Assembly: GCA_934120315.1 (NCBI GenBank) | Contig: CAKOTX010000001.1 | Span: forward strand, 62,001 to 126,000 | Origin: an uncultured Clostridia bacterium | GTDB lineage: Bacteria; Bacillota; Clostridia; TANB77; CAG-508 | Length of the DNA stretch: 64,000 nt | Direction of reading: 5' to 3' | Part shown: one piece after another, positions 25,992 through 34,854 of the stretch | How the letters are laid out: the number at the start of each line of letters is the position of its first letter | How positions within the stretch are numbered: the first letter of the stretch is position 1 | Notes under the pieces: model-generated | Told to the model about the DNA's origin: nothing | Database searches by the model: none | Seen by the model: only the letters and a program-made list of their open reading frames with translations | Program-made: the position numbers and the translations under genes

Positions 25992-27608
25992 ATGGGGTAC
26001 ACAGCGCTTTATAGAAAATTTAGACCACAAACATTTGCAGAAATGGTTGGCCAAGAACATATAACAAGAACGCTAAGAAATCAAATAATGGCGAATAGAG
26101 TTGGACATGCATATTTATTTAATGGTGGAAGAGGAACAGGAAAAACTACATCTGCTAAAGTTTTAGCACGTGCAATTAATTGCTTAAATCCAAAAGATGG
26201 AGAACCATGCAATGAATGTGAAATATGCAAAGCTGCACTAAATGGCTCATTAACAGATATTGTAGAGATGGATGCGGCATCTAATAATAGTGTAGAAGAT
26301 ATTCGTTCTATTAGGGAAGAAGTAAATTTTTTACCAACAAAAGCAAAATATAGAGTATATATCATAGATGAGGTACATATGTTATCTCAAGGAGCTTTTA
26401 ATGCTTTATTAAAAACATTGGAGGAACCACCAGAACATGTAAAATTTATTTTGGCAACAACAGAACCACAAAAATTGCCAGCAACAATACTTTCAAGATG
26501 TCAAAGATTTGATTTCAAAAGAATTTCAAATGAAGACATTATAAAAAGATTAGAAATTGTTTGCAAAGAGAGTAATATAAGTATAACACCACAAGCATTA
26601 AATATTATAGCCTCATTATCAGAGGGAGCAATGAGAGATGCACTATCTATTTTGGAAAGATGTGTACAAGATGGTGAAAATAATATTGATGAAGATAAGA
26701 TAAAAGAATTAGTTGGAATTCCTAAGATTACTTATATTCATAGCATTACAGAAGCAATTATTGAATATAATATAGATGAAGCAATGGAATCAATTACGAA
26801 AGTCTTAGACGAAGGAAAAGACTTAAATAATTTACTTTGGGAAATTATAAAATATGTAAAAGATATTTTAATGGTAAAAACAGGTCAAAAATTAACAATA
26901 TATAATGAAAATGATTTCTCAAATTTAAAAACATTAGCTGAAAAAGTCTCAAAAGATAGGGCTATAAGGTTGATAAGCGAGTTATCAAAACTTGAAAATG
27001 ATATGAAAAGTTCTACACAAAGATTGATTATATTTCAAGCAGGAATTATAAGATTATGTGATAAAGAAATTTCATCAACTTCTCCAACAGGAAATGGTGG
27101 AGGTTCAGATAATTCAGATGTATATGCTAGATTAGAAAAAATAGAAAATTATTTAAGAGCTGGTGGGGGAGTAAGAGCCTCAGGTCAAACTCAAGCAATT
27201 AAAAGAACAGCTAATACAACGGCACCAAAAAGTAATGCAACAAGTGCAATTGCAGGAATTGGAAAAGATAAAAAGCCTGCACAATATTGGAAAGATGTTG
27301 TAAATAATTTTAAAGCTAATGGAAAAATAATGTTATATACGAATTTATTAAATACAGATGCTATTGAAGTAAATGATATGACTGTTGGAATAGAATTCCC
27401 TAAGGGATTAACACCATTCGGAAAAACTGTATTGGAAAATCCAGAGAATAAAGCAGAAATAGTAAAACAAGTTTCAATTGCATGTGGAAAAACAATGCAA
27501 ATAAAATATATAGATACAAAGCCACAAGTAGAAGGCGAAATGACAGAAGAACAAGAACTATCAAATTTTGCAAATGAATTTGATATACCATTTGGTGTAA
27601 TAGAATAA
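25992..27608 (+). CDS. dnaX: DNA polymerase III subunit gamma/tau
   Basis: 538 residues. Walker A GGRGTGKT (45-52), the four-Cys zinc module (CLNPKDGEPCNECEIC), the DEVHML Walker B region and the SRC arginine-finger motif are intact. It loads the sliding clamp onto DNA and couples replisome parts. The C-terminal region after residue 370 is low in complexity and then gives a short tau-like domain. No slippery frameshift signal is evident. It heads the dnaX-ybaB-recR operon. Confidence 0.97.
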   Translation: MGYTALYRKFRPQTFAEMVGQEHITRTLRNQIMANRVGHAYLFNGGRGTGKTTSAKVLARAINCLNPKDGEPCNECEICKAALNGSLTDIVEMDAASNNSVEDIRSIREEVNFLPTKAKYRVYIIDEVHMLSQGAFNALLKTLEEPPEHVKFILATTEPQKLPATILSRCQRFDFKRISNEDIIKRLEIVCKESNISITPQALNIIASLSEGAMRDALSILERCVQDGENNIDEDKIKELVGIPKITYIHSITEAIIEYNIDEAMESITKVLDEGKDLNNLLWEIIKYVKDILMVKTGQKLTIYNENDFSNLKTLAEKVSKDRAIRLISELSKLENDMKSSTQRLIIFQAGIIRLCDKEISSTSPTGNGGGSDNSDVYARLEKIENYLRAGGGVRASGQTQAIKRTANTTAPKSNATSAIAGIGKDKKPAQYWKDVVNNFKANGKIMLYTNLLNTDAIEVNDMTVGIEFPKGLTPFGKTVLENPENKAEIVKQVSIACGKTMQIKYIDTKPQVEGEMTEEQELSNFANEFDIPFGVIE

Positions 27609-27625
27609 TTAAGGAGGAATAGAAA

Positions 27626-27967
27626 ATGTCAAAAAGAGGAGGATTCCCAGGAATGGGAGGATTTGGTGGAATGAACATCAATAATTTAATGAAAGAAGCA
27701 AAAAAAATGCAAGCAGATTTAGAAAAATCACAAACAGAGCTTGCAGCAAAAGAATTTGAAGCGTCAGCAGGTGGAGGAGCAGTAACAGCAAAAGTAAATG
27801 GACAAAAAGAAATATTAAGCTTAACTTTACAAAAAGATGTTGTAGATCCAGATGATGTTGAAATGTTACAAGACTTAATTGTAACATGTTTAAATCAAGC
27901 ATTCAAACAAGTAGATGATGCTCAAGCAGCTTCTATGGGAAAATATAATATTCCAGGATTAATGTAG
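27626..27967 (+). CDS. ybaB: YbaB/EbfC nucleoid-associated protein
   Basis: 113 residues; TTAAGGAGGAATAGAAA precedes the ATG. GGFGGMNINNLMKEAKKMQ, EFEASAGGGAVTAKVNGQKE and a final INPGL-like IPGLM are the YbaB family features. It binds DNA as a dimer. It lies between dnaX and recR, as in most bacteria. Confidence 0.96.
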   Translation: MSKRGGFPGMGGFGGMNINNLMKEAKKMQADLEKSQTELAAKEFEASAGGGAVTAKVNGQKEILSLTLQKDVVDPDDVEMLQDLIVTCLNQAFKQVDDAQAASMGKYNIPGLM

Positions 27968-27985
27968 TTACAAGGAGAAAAACAT

Positions 27986-28585
27986 ATGTCAATGTATTCA
28001 CCATCAATAGAAAAACTTATACAGAGCTTTGAAAAATTACCAAGTATAGGAAATAAGACAGCTGCAAGATTAGCATTTTATATGTTAAATGCATCAGAAG
28101 AAGAAACAAATGAGTTTGTGTCTTCTATAATAAATGCAAAAAAGAATTTAAAATATTGCAGTAAATGTTATAATATTTCAGATACAGATCCATGTCCAAT
28201 TTGTGGAAATCCTAAAAGAGATCCATCAGTTATTTGTGTAGTAGAAGATGTTAGAGATATTATTGCAATGGAGAGAACACACGAATTTAAAGGCGTTTAT
28301 CATGTTTTGCATGGTTCTATATCTCCAATGAATGGAATTGGTCCTGATGATATAAAAATAAAGGAATTATTATCTCGTCTTATGGATGGATCAGTAAAAG
28401 AAGTAATACTTGCAACAAATCCTAGAGTTGAAGGGGAAGCAACAGCAATGTATTTATCAAAATTAATAAAACCATTAGGAATAAAAGTTACAAGAATTGC
28501 TCATGGAATTCCTGTTGGTGGAGATTTAGAATATACAGATGAAATTACTTTAACAAAAGCTTTGGAAGGAAGAAGAGAGTTATAA
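27986..28585 (+). CDS. recR: recombination mediator RecR
   Basis: 199 residues. The zinc finger (C58, C61, C70, C73), the helix-hairpin-helix LPSIGNKTAARLA and the Toprim motif VVEDVRDI are present, and the C-terminal GIPVGGDLEYTDEITLTKAL is typical. With RecO/RecF it helps RecA load on gapped DNA. It is last in the operon and is followed by a terminator. Confidence 0.97.
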   Translation: MSMYSPSIEKLIQSFEKLPSIGNKTAARLAFYMLNASEEETNEFVSSIINAKKNLKYCSKCYNISDTDPCPICGNPKRDPSVICVVEDVRDIIAMERTHEFKGVYHVLHGSISPMNGIGPDDIKIKELLSRLMDGSVKEVILATNPRVEGEATAMYLSKLIKPLGIKVTRIAHGIPVGGDLEYTDEITLTKALEGRREL

Positions 28586-28596
28586 AATATAATCAC

Positions 28597-28642
28597 AAAA
28601 AATAAGCCACTTCATATCATATAATGAGGTGGCTTATTTTTT
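28597..28642. terminator. bidirectional terminator between recR and the glycosyltransferase gene
   Basis: AAAAAATAAGCCACTTCAT pairs with ATGAGGTGGCTTATTTTTT (one G-U). The genes on either side converge here; the hairpin reaches the stop of the minus-strand gene. Confidence 0.88.
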
Positions 28643-29768
28643 ATTTTTGCAAAACTATTTCACAAATATCTTTAGTAGAATTTTTCTTAGAAATAAGTCT
28701 AGCACGAACTTTCATTTCTTGTATTTTATCTGGATTTGAAAATAAGTCATCTAAGATTTTTTCTACATCATCATCTTTTTTTATCCATATTGCAACTTTA
28801 TTTTCTTCAAGATAAGCAGCATTTTCTTCTTCTTGACCTGGAATTGGGTTAATAATTACTATAGGTAAACCGGATGCCAAGCTTTCCGTAGTGGTTAGAC
28901 CACCTGGTTTAGTAACAACCAAGTCTGAAATACTCATAAGTTGAGGGACTTTATCTGTATATTCTAAAATTTTTACAAAATCATTTTTATTTAAATCATT
29001 TACAAGGTATTCAAATTCTTTTTTCATTTTCTGATTTTTACCAGATATTGCTACAACTTGTATATTTTCATAAGATTCAACAAATGATTTGAAAATATTA
29101 AATGTTTGTTTTTTTCCTAATCCAAATTCGCCTCCGCCAAAGAAAAGAACTGTTTTTCTGTTTGGAGATAATCCAAAGCTTTCTAATATTTGTGATTTAT
29201 CATATTTTAGCAAAAATTTATTTGAAAGCGGAATACCTGTGGCAAAAATTTTTTCATTAGGAATACCTTTTGAATGTAGTTGCTGTTTCATTCCTTCATG
29301 AGAAACAAAATAGTAATCCACATATTGGTTAAATACAAGCCATTGGTCATGTGGTGCATAATCTGTCATTACGGTTGCAATTTTGGCACTTAATTTTTCT
29401 TGCTTTTTTAAATAAGCACACATTTGAGATGCAAATGGGTGAGTTGAAATGATTATGTCTGGATTAAATGAGTCTAATAATTTATATAATTTTTTTGATA
29501 ATAATATATTAGATGCAGTACTTATTTGAGCAATTGGACCTTTTTGCGATTTCCAATATAAGCGTCCCCAAGCATTTGGAACTTTTTTTGCCATTTCTGC
29601 ATATGCTTTTGTTGTAACTTTATTAAATGTTTTATTTACGTATTCCATACAATCAATTAAAGTTGTTTCTACATCTGAATAATTTGTTTCAAGACATTCT
29701 TTTATTGAACGAGCTGCAGATAGATGGCCTCCGCCATATGCAGCATAAAAAATCATTATTTTTTTCAT
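28641..29768 (-). CDS. UgtP/MGDG-synthase-like glycolipid glycosyltransferase
   Basis: 375 residues; AGGGGAA lies 9 bases before the ATG. The N-terminal AAYGGGHLSAARSI binds the acceptor region in this family, FFGGGEFGLG and KPGGLTTTESLASGLPIVIINPIPGQEEENA form the UDP-sugar site of GT28 enzymes. Bacillus UgtP adds glucose from UDP-glucose to diacylglycerol, making membrane glycolipids and teichoic acid anchors. The UDP-sugar genes at 19.7-22.8 kb could supply the donor. Specificity is inferred from family only. Confidence 0.88.
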   Translation of the reverse strand: MKKIMIFYAAYGGGHLSAARSIKECLETNYSDVETTLIDCMEYVNKTFNKVTTKAYAEMAKKVPNAWGRLYWKSQKGPIAQISTASNILLSKKLYKLLDSFNPDIIISTHPFASQMCAYLKKQEKLSAKIATVMTDYAPHDQWLVFNQYVDYYFVSHEGMKQQLHSKGIPNEKIFATGIPLSNKFLLKYDKSQILESFGLSPNRKTVLFFGGGEFGLGKKQTFNIFKSFVESYENIQVVAISGKNQKMKKEFEYLVNDLNKNDFVKILEYTDKVPQLMSISDLVVTKPGGLTTTESLASGLPIVIINPIPGQEEENAAYLEENKVAIWIKKDDDVEKILDDLFSNPDKIQEMKVRARLISKKNSTKDICEIVLQK

Positions 29769-29871
29769 ATATATTTCCCCTAAAATGTTTTTTGTTCATT
29801 TTATCATAAAGATAAAATAAATTGTATATTTTTTGTAAAAAAAAACAAAATATTAAGAAAAGGAGGTCAAA

Positions 29872-31203
29872 ATGCAAAAAAGTAAAATTTGGATTTTTTT
29901 AACGGTAATTGCAGTGATTGTAGCAATTATATTAGGATTTAATTTATTTAGTCAAAAAACTGCATATGCTATAACAAAAGAAAACGATTATAATATGGCA
30001 TTTTATCAAGTTACAGAGTACGTTCAAAATGTAAAAACATATTTGTCAAAAGCCATGATTTCAAAATCTGCTGAACATGGCGCAGAGATGTTAACACATG
30101 TATGGAGAGAAGCTAATATGGCTCAAGCATATTTAGGTATGTTACCAATAGAGAGTCAAGAATTAGAAAATACAGAAAAATTTTTAAATCAGGTAAGTGA
30201 GTATAGTTATGCATTATCAAGAAAAAATATTGATGGTACAGGACTAACAGATGAAGATATTGAAAAAATAAAAGAATTGCATAATTATAGTACAGATTTA
30301 TCAAATACATTAAATGAAATGGCTGAAGAGTTAAATAATGGAACTTTAAAATGGTCTGATTTGACAAGTGAAGCTACAGGTTCGCAAATATCAGAAGTAA
30401 GTACATTTGATGTTGTAGAAGAAAATTTCCATGAATATACTGGTTTAATTTATGATGGTGCATTTTCTGAGCATATAACAAGTTCGGAGAAAAAAGGGTT
30501 AACTGGTGATGAAATAGATGAAGAATCTGCAAAACAAATTGCTGAAAATTTTATAGGAAAAGATAAAATTAAAGAAACAAAAAATAATGGATATGTAGAA
30601 AATGGCGATATTCCTGTATATAGGTTTGAAATGACAACAAATGAAGATAAAACAATAGGAATATCTATTTCTAAAAAAGGTGGACATGTTGTATTTTTAA
30701 ATTATAATAGAGAAGTAAATGAGGAAAAAATAAGTGAACAAGATGCTGTACAAAAAGGAAAAGAATACCTTGCAAATAAAGGATTTAATAATATGAAAGA
30801 AACATATTATTTAAAAGAAAATGGATTTATAATTGTAAATTATGCATATCAACAAGATGATGTGGTAATTTATCCAGATTTAATTAAAGTTAAAATAGCT
30901 TTAGATGATGGAGAAGTTATAGGATTAGAAACTACTGGATATTTAAATTGTCATTATACTAGAAACATTCCTACAAATAAAATTTCAATAGATGATGCAA
31001 GAAAAAAATTAAGTTCAAAGGTAGAAATTACAAGTGAAGGATTAGCAATAATTCCTACGGAGTGGAAGACCGAAAAGTTTTGTTATGAATTTAAGGGAAA
31101 AGTAGATGATACGGATTTTATTGCATATATTAATGCTGAAACTGGAGATGAAGAAGATATATTAATTATTATAAATACTCCTAATGGAACATTAACAGAA
31201 TAG
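29872..31203 (+). CDS. ypeB: germination protein YpeB
   Basis: 443 residues with AAGAAAAGGAGG upstream. An N-terminal anchor (6-26) is followed by the YpeB-specific domain (AYAITKENDYNMAFYQVTEYVQ; TLKWSDLTSEATG) and PepSY-like repeats. YpeB protects and localises the cortex-lytic enzyme SleB in spores. Here no sleB lies beside it: a UgtP-like gene is on one side and a SASP gene on the other. GTATA (29824) and CAAAATA (29846), 17 bases apart, resemble a sigma-G promoter with one mismatch; this is tentative. Confidence 0.93.
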   Translation: MQKSKIWIFLTVIAVIVAIILGFNLFSQKTAYAITKENDYNMAFYQVTEYVQNVKTYLSKAMISKSAEHGAEMLTHVWREANMAQAYLGMLPIESQELENTEKFLNQVSEYSYALSRKNIDGTGLTDEDIEKIKELHNYSTDLSNTLNEMAEELNNGTLKWSDLTSEATGSQISEVSTFDVVEENFHEYTGLIYDGAFSEHITSSEKKGLTGDEIDEESAKQIAENFIGKDKIKETKNNGYVENGDIPVYRFEMTTNEDKTIGISISKKGGHVVFLNYNREVNEEKISEQDAVQKGKEYLANKGFNNMKETYYLKENGFIIVNYAYQQDDVVIYPDLIKVKIALDDGEVIGLETTGYLNCHYTRNIPTNKISIDDARKKLSSKVEITSEGLAIIPTEWKTEKFCYEFKGKVDDTDFIAYINAETGDEEDILIIINTPNGTLTE

Positions 31204-31316
31204 AAAAAATTTCAAATATAAAAAATGAAAAATTGCAAATAATAATATCGAAAAAGTAAATAGACTTTTTCGAAAAACGGTCCGTAAACAGATAAATTTG
31301 GAAAGGAGACTTTATT

Positions 31317-31496
31317 ATGTCTAGAAACAACAAATTAATATCTGAAAACTTACGAACAGAAATAGCAAAAGAATTAGGTGTTTATGATCAAGTAAAAAGA
31401 GACGGTGGAAGTTGGGAAAATGTATCTTCAAAAAAATGTGGAAGTATAGTTTCAAAAGCTATCGAAATTGCAAATAAAGCTGTTGAAAATCAATAG
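31317..31496 (+). CDS. alpha/beta-type small acid-soluble spore protein (SASP)
   Basis: 59 residues, ATG at 31317 after GGAAAGGAGAC. The sequence contains TEIAKELGVYDQVKRDG, with the germination-protease cleavage site at Glu15-Ile16, then a Gly-Ser loop and SKAIEIANKAVE, matching the two-helix alpha/beta SASP fold. These proteins coat spore DNA in A-form and protect it from UV. The second half (SSKKCGSIVSK) differs from the common GGxMVK form. It is followed by a terminator. Confidence 0.92.
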   Translation: MSRNNKLISENLRTEIAKELGVYDQVKRDGGSWENVSSKKCGSIVSKAIEIANKAVENQ

Positions 31497-31512
31497 TTTT
31501 TAGATATGCGAA

Positions 31513-31560
31513 TAAACTTGTTTTGAAATTGATAATATCAATTTTAGAGCAAGTTTTTAT
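31513..31560 (+). terminator. terminator of the SASP gene
   Basis: AAACTTG with CAAGTTT and an inner stem AAATTGATA/TATCAATTT, followed by TTTTA. Confidence 0.7.
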
Positions 31561-31571
31561 TGTGTTTGGTA

Positions 31572-31600
31572 TTGCAAAAACAGAGTAATTAGAATATAAT
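31572..31600 (+). promoter_or_regulatory. promoter of murF
   Basis: TTGCAA (31572-31577), 17 bases, TATAAT (31595-31600), 26 bases before the ATG. Confidence 0.78.
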
Positions 31601-31625
31601 AAAAAAAATTGTTTTGGAGGTAAAT

Positions 31626-32993
31626 ATGAATATTGAAGATATATTAAAAGTAACAGGCGGAACATTATTAACAGGAAATAAAGAATTAGAATGTGAAAAT
31701 TTTTCAAAAGATACAAGAACTATTCAAAAAGGTGATATATATATAGGAATAAAAGGTGAAAAGTTTGATGGAAATGCTTTTTGGAAGCAAGCATTGGATA
31801 ATGGAGCTGAAGCGGTTATTATTCAAAAAATAGAAATAACTAAAGATGAACTGGAAAAATATTCAAATAAAACAATAGTAAAAGTAGAAGATACATTAAA
31901 AGCATTATATGAAATTGCTAAATATAAAAGAAGCTTATATGATATACCAGTTGTTGCAATTACTGGTAGTGTAGGGAAAACAAGCACAAAGGATATGATT
32001 GCAAGTGTTGTAAATACAAAATTTAAAACATTAAAGACTGAAGGGAATAACAATAATAATATAGGATTACCATTTACAATATTAAGATTAAAAGACCATG
32101 AAGCAATGGTAGTAGAAATGGGAATGAACCACTTTGGAGAAATAAGCTTATTAACAGATATTGCAAAACCAACATTAGCCGTAATTACTAATATAGGAAC
32201 ATCACATATAGGAAATTTAGGCTCAAGAGAAAATATTTTAAAAGCTAAACTAGAAATATTAGAAGGAATGAAAATTCCAAGAGTAATTATTAATAATGAT
32301 AATGATTTGTTATATAATTGGTATGAACAAAACAAAGATAAGTTAGAAATTCATACAATAGGAATTGAAAATAATAGTGAATTAATGGCAAAAGAAATTG
32401 AATTAGGAGAAGAAAGTAGTAAATTTAAAGCTATATCAGATGAAGGCGAAACAGAAATCCAAGTGCCTGTTGCTGGAACACATTTTGTGTATAATGCACT
32501 ATGTGCTATGGAAGTTGGAAGAGTTCTAGGGATATCAACAAATCAGATACAAGATGGTATAGCAAAATTTGAGTTAACCAAAAAGAGAATGGATATAAGA
32601 AAATTAGAAAATGGTGCAATTATTATAAATGATGCATATAATGCAAGCTATGAATCAATGAGAGCAAGCATAGAATTTTTAGCAAACCATACGGGAACAA
32701 GAAAAATTGCAGTATTAGGGGATATGTTTGAATTAGGAGAATATTCAGAAAAGTTACACAGAAATGTTGGAAAAGAAGTAGCTAATCATAATATAGATGT
32801 TTTAATTTGTGCTGGTGAAAACTCTAAATACATTATAGAGGAAGCACAAAAAAATAAAAAAATTGAGACATTTTATTTCCACAATAATGAAGAAATTGTG
32901 GAAAAGTTAACCCAAGAATTGAGAAATGGAGACGTTGTTTTAGTAAAAGCTTCTAACGGAATGAAATTTTTCGAAATTTGCCAAAAAGTATAG
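31626..32993 (+). CDS. murF: UDP-MurNAc-tripeptide--D-Ala-D-Ala ligase
   Basis: 455 residues from the ATG at 31626; TTGGAGG is its ribosome site, so a TTG inside that site at 31614 is not the start. The ATP loop GSVGKTST (114-121), EMGMNHFGEI, and INDAYNASYESMRASIEFL with GDMFELGE are MurF motifs. It adds D-Ala-D-Ala to the UDP-linked tripeptide in the cytoplasm, the last step of the soluble wall precursor. Confidence 0.96.
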   Translation: MNIEDILKVTGGTLLTGNKELECENFSKDTRTIQKGDIYIGIKGEKFDGNAFWKQALDNGAEAVIIQKIEITKDELEKYSNKTIVKVEDTLKALYEIAKYKRSLYDIPVVAITGSVGKTSTKDMIASVVNTKFKTLKTEGNNNNNIGLPFTILRLKDHEAMVVEMGMNHFGEISLLTDIAKPTLAVITNIGTSHIGNLGSRENILKAKLEILEGMKIPRVIINNDNDLLYNWYEQNKDKLEIHTIGIENNSELMAKEIELGEESSKFKAISDEGETEIQVPVAGTHFVYNALCAMEVGRVLGISTNQIQDGIAKFELTKKRMDIRKLENGAIIINDAYNASYESMRASIEFLANHTGTRKIAVLGDMFELGEYSEKLHRNVGKEVANHNIDVLICAGENSKYIIEEAQKNKKIETFYFHNNEEIVEKLTQELRNGDVVLVKASNGMKFFEICQKV

Positions 32994-33051
32994 ATTTTTT
33001 GGCAAAAAATTGATATAATGCAAATACCAATTATTTTTGGGAGGATGTCAA

Positions 33052-33939
33052 ATGAGAGTTAAAGATTATTATAAGATACTCAACTTAGAAAACAATAAAG
33101 TAACAGTAGATGAAATAAAATCAGCATATAGAAAACAAGCAAAAAAATATCATCCAGATGTAAATGTAGGAAACAAGTTAGCAGAAGAAAAAATAAAAGA
33201 TATAAATGAGGCTTATAGAATATTATCTAACCCATCTTTAAAGAGAAAATATGATAGAACATGGAATTATCAAATAGGAAATAAGCAAAAAAAAGTAAAA
33301 AGAAAAACATCAGGAGAGGTAGCAGGCGAATTTTTCGGAATGTTTTTTGGAAACAATGAAATAAAAGAAGAAATAGCTCAAAGCCAAGTACCACCAGTAA
33401 AAGGTGAAAACATAGATACTGAAATTAATATATCAATTGAAGATGGATACTATGGGGCTGAAAAGAAACTTGTATTAAAAGATATAGAAGGAAAAGATAA
33501 ATCAATAGAAATAAAAATTCCAGAAGGAATACAAAATGGTGAAAAGATACGTTTAATTGGACACGGAAAGCCTGGAAAAAATGGCGGAAAAAATGGGGAT
33601 TTATATATAAAAATAAATATAGAAGATGGAAAAAAATTCAAATTAAAAGGCAGTGATTTATATACAATTGTTCCAATTTCACCATGGGAAGCAGCATTAG
33701 GCACAAAAGCAAAAGTTAATTCTGTTGATGATACCAAAACAGCAATATATATTCCAAATGGAATACAATCAGGAGAAACAATTGAAATACCTCAAAAAGG
33801 ATATAAGAACCCAAAAGGTGAAAGAGGAAATTTAATTGCACAAATAAAAATTGTAGTACCAGAAAAATTAACAAATGAAGAAAAAGATATGTTTAAAAAA
33901 TTAAAAGAAATATCGAAATTTAATCCAAGAAGAGTTTGA
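33052..33939 (+). CDS. DnaJ/CbpA-like co-chaperone without zinc finger
   Basis: 295 residues from the ATG at 33052; TTTGGGAGG precedes it, and a TTG at 33037 lies within that site. The J-domain (residues 1-65) has HPD in KKYHPDVN. A short linker rich in Gly/Phe leads to two client-binding beta-domains (IKIPEGIQNGEKIRLIGHG; ALGTKAKVNSVDD). The CxxCxGxG zinc module is absent, so it is a type II (class B) protein like CbpA. It stimulates DnaK; it is not next to dnaK. An extended -10 (TGATATAAT) lies at 33011-33019. Confidence 0.92.
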   Translation: MRVKDYYKILNLENNKVTVDEIKSAYRKQAKKYHPDVNVGNKLAEEKIKDINEAYRILSNPSLKRKYDRTWNYQIGNKQKKVKRKTSGEVAGEFFGMFFGNNEIKEEIAQSQVPPVKGENIDTEINISIEDGYYGAEKKLVLKDIEGKDKSIEIKIPEGIQNGEKIRLIGHGKPGKNGGKNGDLYIKINIEDGKKFKLKGSDLYTIVPISPWEAALGTKAKVNSVDDTKTAIYIPNGIQSGETIEIPQKGYKNPKGERGNLIAQIKIVVPEKLTNEEKDMFKKLKEISKFNPRRV

Positions 33940-33960
33940 TAGTGAAAATGGACAAAACTA

Positions 33961-33989
33961 TTGACAATATGGGAAAAAAGAAGTATAAT
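33961..33989 (+). promoter_or_regulatory. strong sigma-A promoter of the VirD4-like operon
   Basis: Consensus TTGACA (33961-33966), 17 bases, TATAAT (33984-33989); this is the only perfect match to both hexamers I noticed in the window. The leader to the first ATG is about 63 bases. Confidence 0.85.
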
Positions 33990-34057
33990 GAATTATGTGA
34001 GTTCGTATACATAAGATAAACTATGGATTAAATATCATAGGAATGAGGTGCAAATAT

Positions 34058-34585
34058 ATGGAGATGTTACAAGGAAAACATTTTAGTATAACAGATCCAA
34101 AAGGAGTAAACACAGTAATTTATCAAATAAATAAAACAAAAAAGGAATTTCTTAAAGAATATCCTAAATATACAGTAGAGAGATTAGACTTTACAGAAGA
34201 GATAAGAGGAGAAAATACAAGGAAGACCTTTTATGTTGACGAGCCACAACCAAATGGCAATCAATTAGTAATACTATCATTCGGAAAAGAGAATGTGGTA
34301 ATAAATTCAGGAATACTAATTGATGATGAGGTAAGAATATCAAAAACACCAACACCATTTAAGTTTAATACGTTATACTCAGAAGAAGAACAGGAATTTA
34401 AAGATTTTAACTATACACCAAATATGAAAAGAGATATATGTGTTATAGATCCTGAAACTACAGAAGAATTAAAACCTAGACTTTATTTTGATGAAAAAGA
34501 AAATAAAGTAAAGGGAAGATGTAAATTAAAGCCATATAAATCTTATTTTGCTTTTGAAGTAAGAGAGGATAATGGCAATATTTAA
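34058..34585 (+). CDS. unknown 175-residue soluble protein in the VirD4-like operon
   Basis: The ATG at 34058 has GAGGTG 7 bases upstream; an ATG at 34043 overlaps that site and is rejected. There are no membrane segments, signal peptide or known motifs; acidic and beta-rich stretches alternate (for example QLVILSFGKENVVINSG). Its place, 16 bases before another small gene and then the coupling ATPase, suggests a partner or substrate of that ATPase. This is inference from order only. Confidence 0.82.
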   Translation: MEMLQGKHFSITDPKGVNTVIYQINKTKKEFLKEYPKYTVERLDFTEEIRGENTRKTFYVDEPQPNGNQLVILSFGKENVVINSGILIDDEVRISKTPTPFKFNTLYSEEEQEFKDFNYTPNMKRDICVIDPETTEELKPRLYFDEKENKVKGRCKLKPYKSYFAFEVREDNGNI

Positions 34586-34601
34586 GGAGGGACAATTTAC
34601 T

Positions 34602-34829
34602 ATGGTAAATAACACAGTAAATGGAAAGAAAATTGGAACACCAGCAGGGAAAGATGACAATACAAAACTTGTAGTTAGTGCTGTTGGAAAAAGAAGTCGA
34701 GAAAGTGGATTAGATTCAAATGGAAATGCTGAAATATCTATAATAAACTTTTTTGATAAAAACACAAAAAATTATAAAGCAATAAAAGCTTACCCAGGTG
34801 GAAGAAATAAAGAAGAAATAACACATTAA
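34602..34829 (+). CDS. unknown 75-residue protein in the VirD4-like operon
   Basis: The ATG at 34602 follows TTAAGGAGGGAC; an earlier in-frame ATG at 34572 overlaps the previous gene and lacks a good site. The product is basic and polar (GKKIGTPAGKDDNTKLVVSA, then KRSRESGLDSNG), with no membrane helix. The first half looks like a short beta-domain. Function unknown; genes of this size next to conjugation ATPases often encode single-stranded DNA-binding or cargo proteins, but nothing here proves this. Confidence 0.75.
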   Translation: MVNNTVNGKKIGTPAGKDDNTKLVVSAVGKRSRESGLDSNGNAEISIINFFDKNTKNYKAIKAYPGGRNKEEITH

Positions 34830-34854
34830 ACTAAAGAGAAGGTGATTTTTACAT

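Noticed and set aside
25840..26064. 74-residue open frame over the SRP RNA
   Set aside because: It lies within the conserved SRP RNA and its end is inside dnaX in another frame; no ribosome site.
25992..27608. Programmed frameshift in dnaX
   Set aside because: No A-AAA-AAG slippery site with a following hairpin was found where gamma would end.
31249..31272. Hairpin CGAAAAAGT/ACTTTTTCG after ypeB as a terminator
   Set aside because: No T run follows the stem; it may be a weak end or a leader structure of the SASP gene, so it was not listed.
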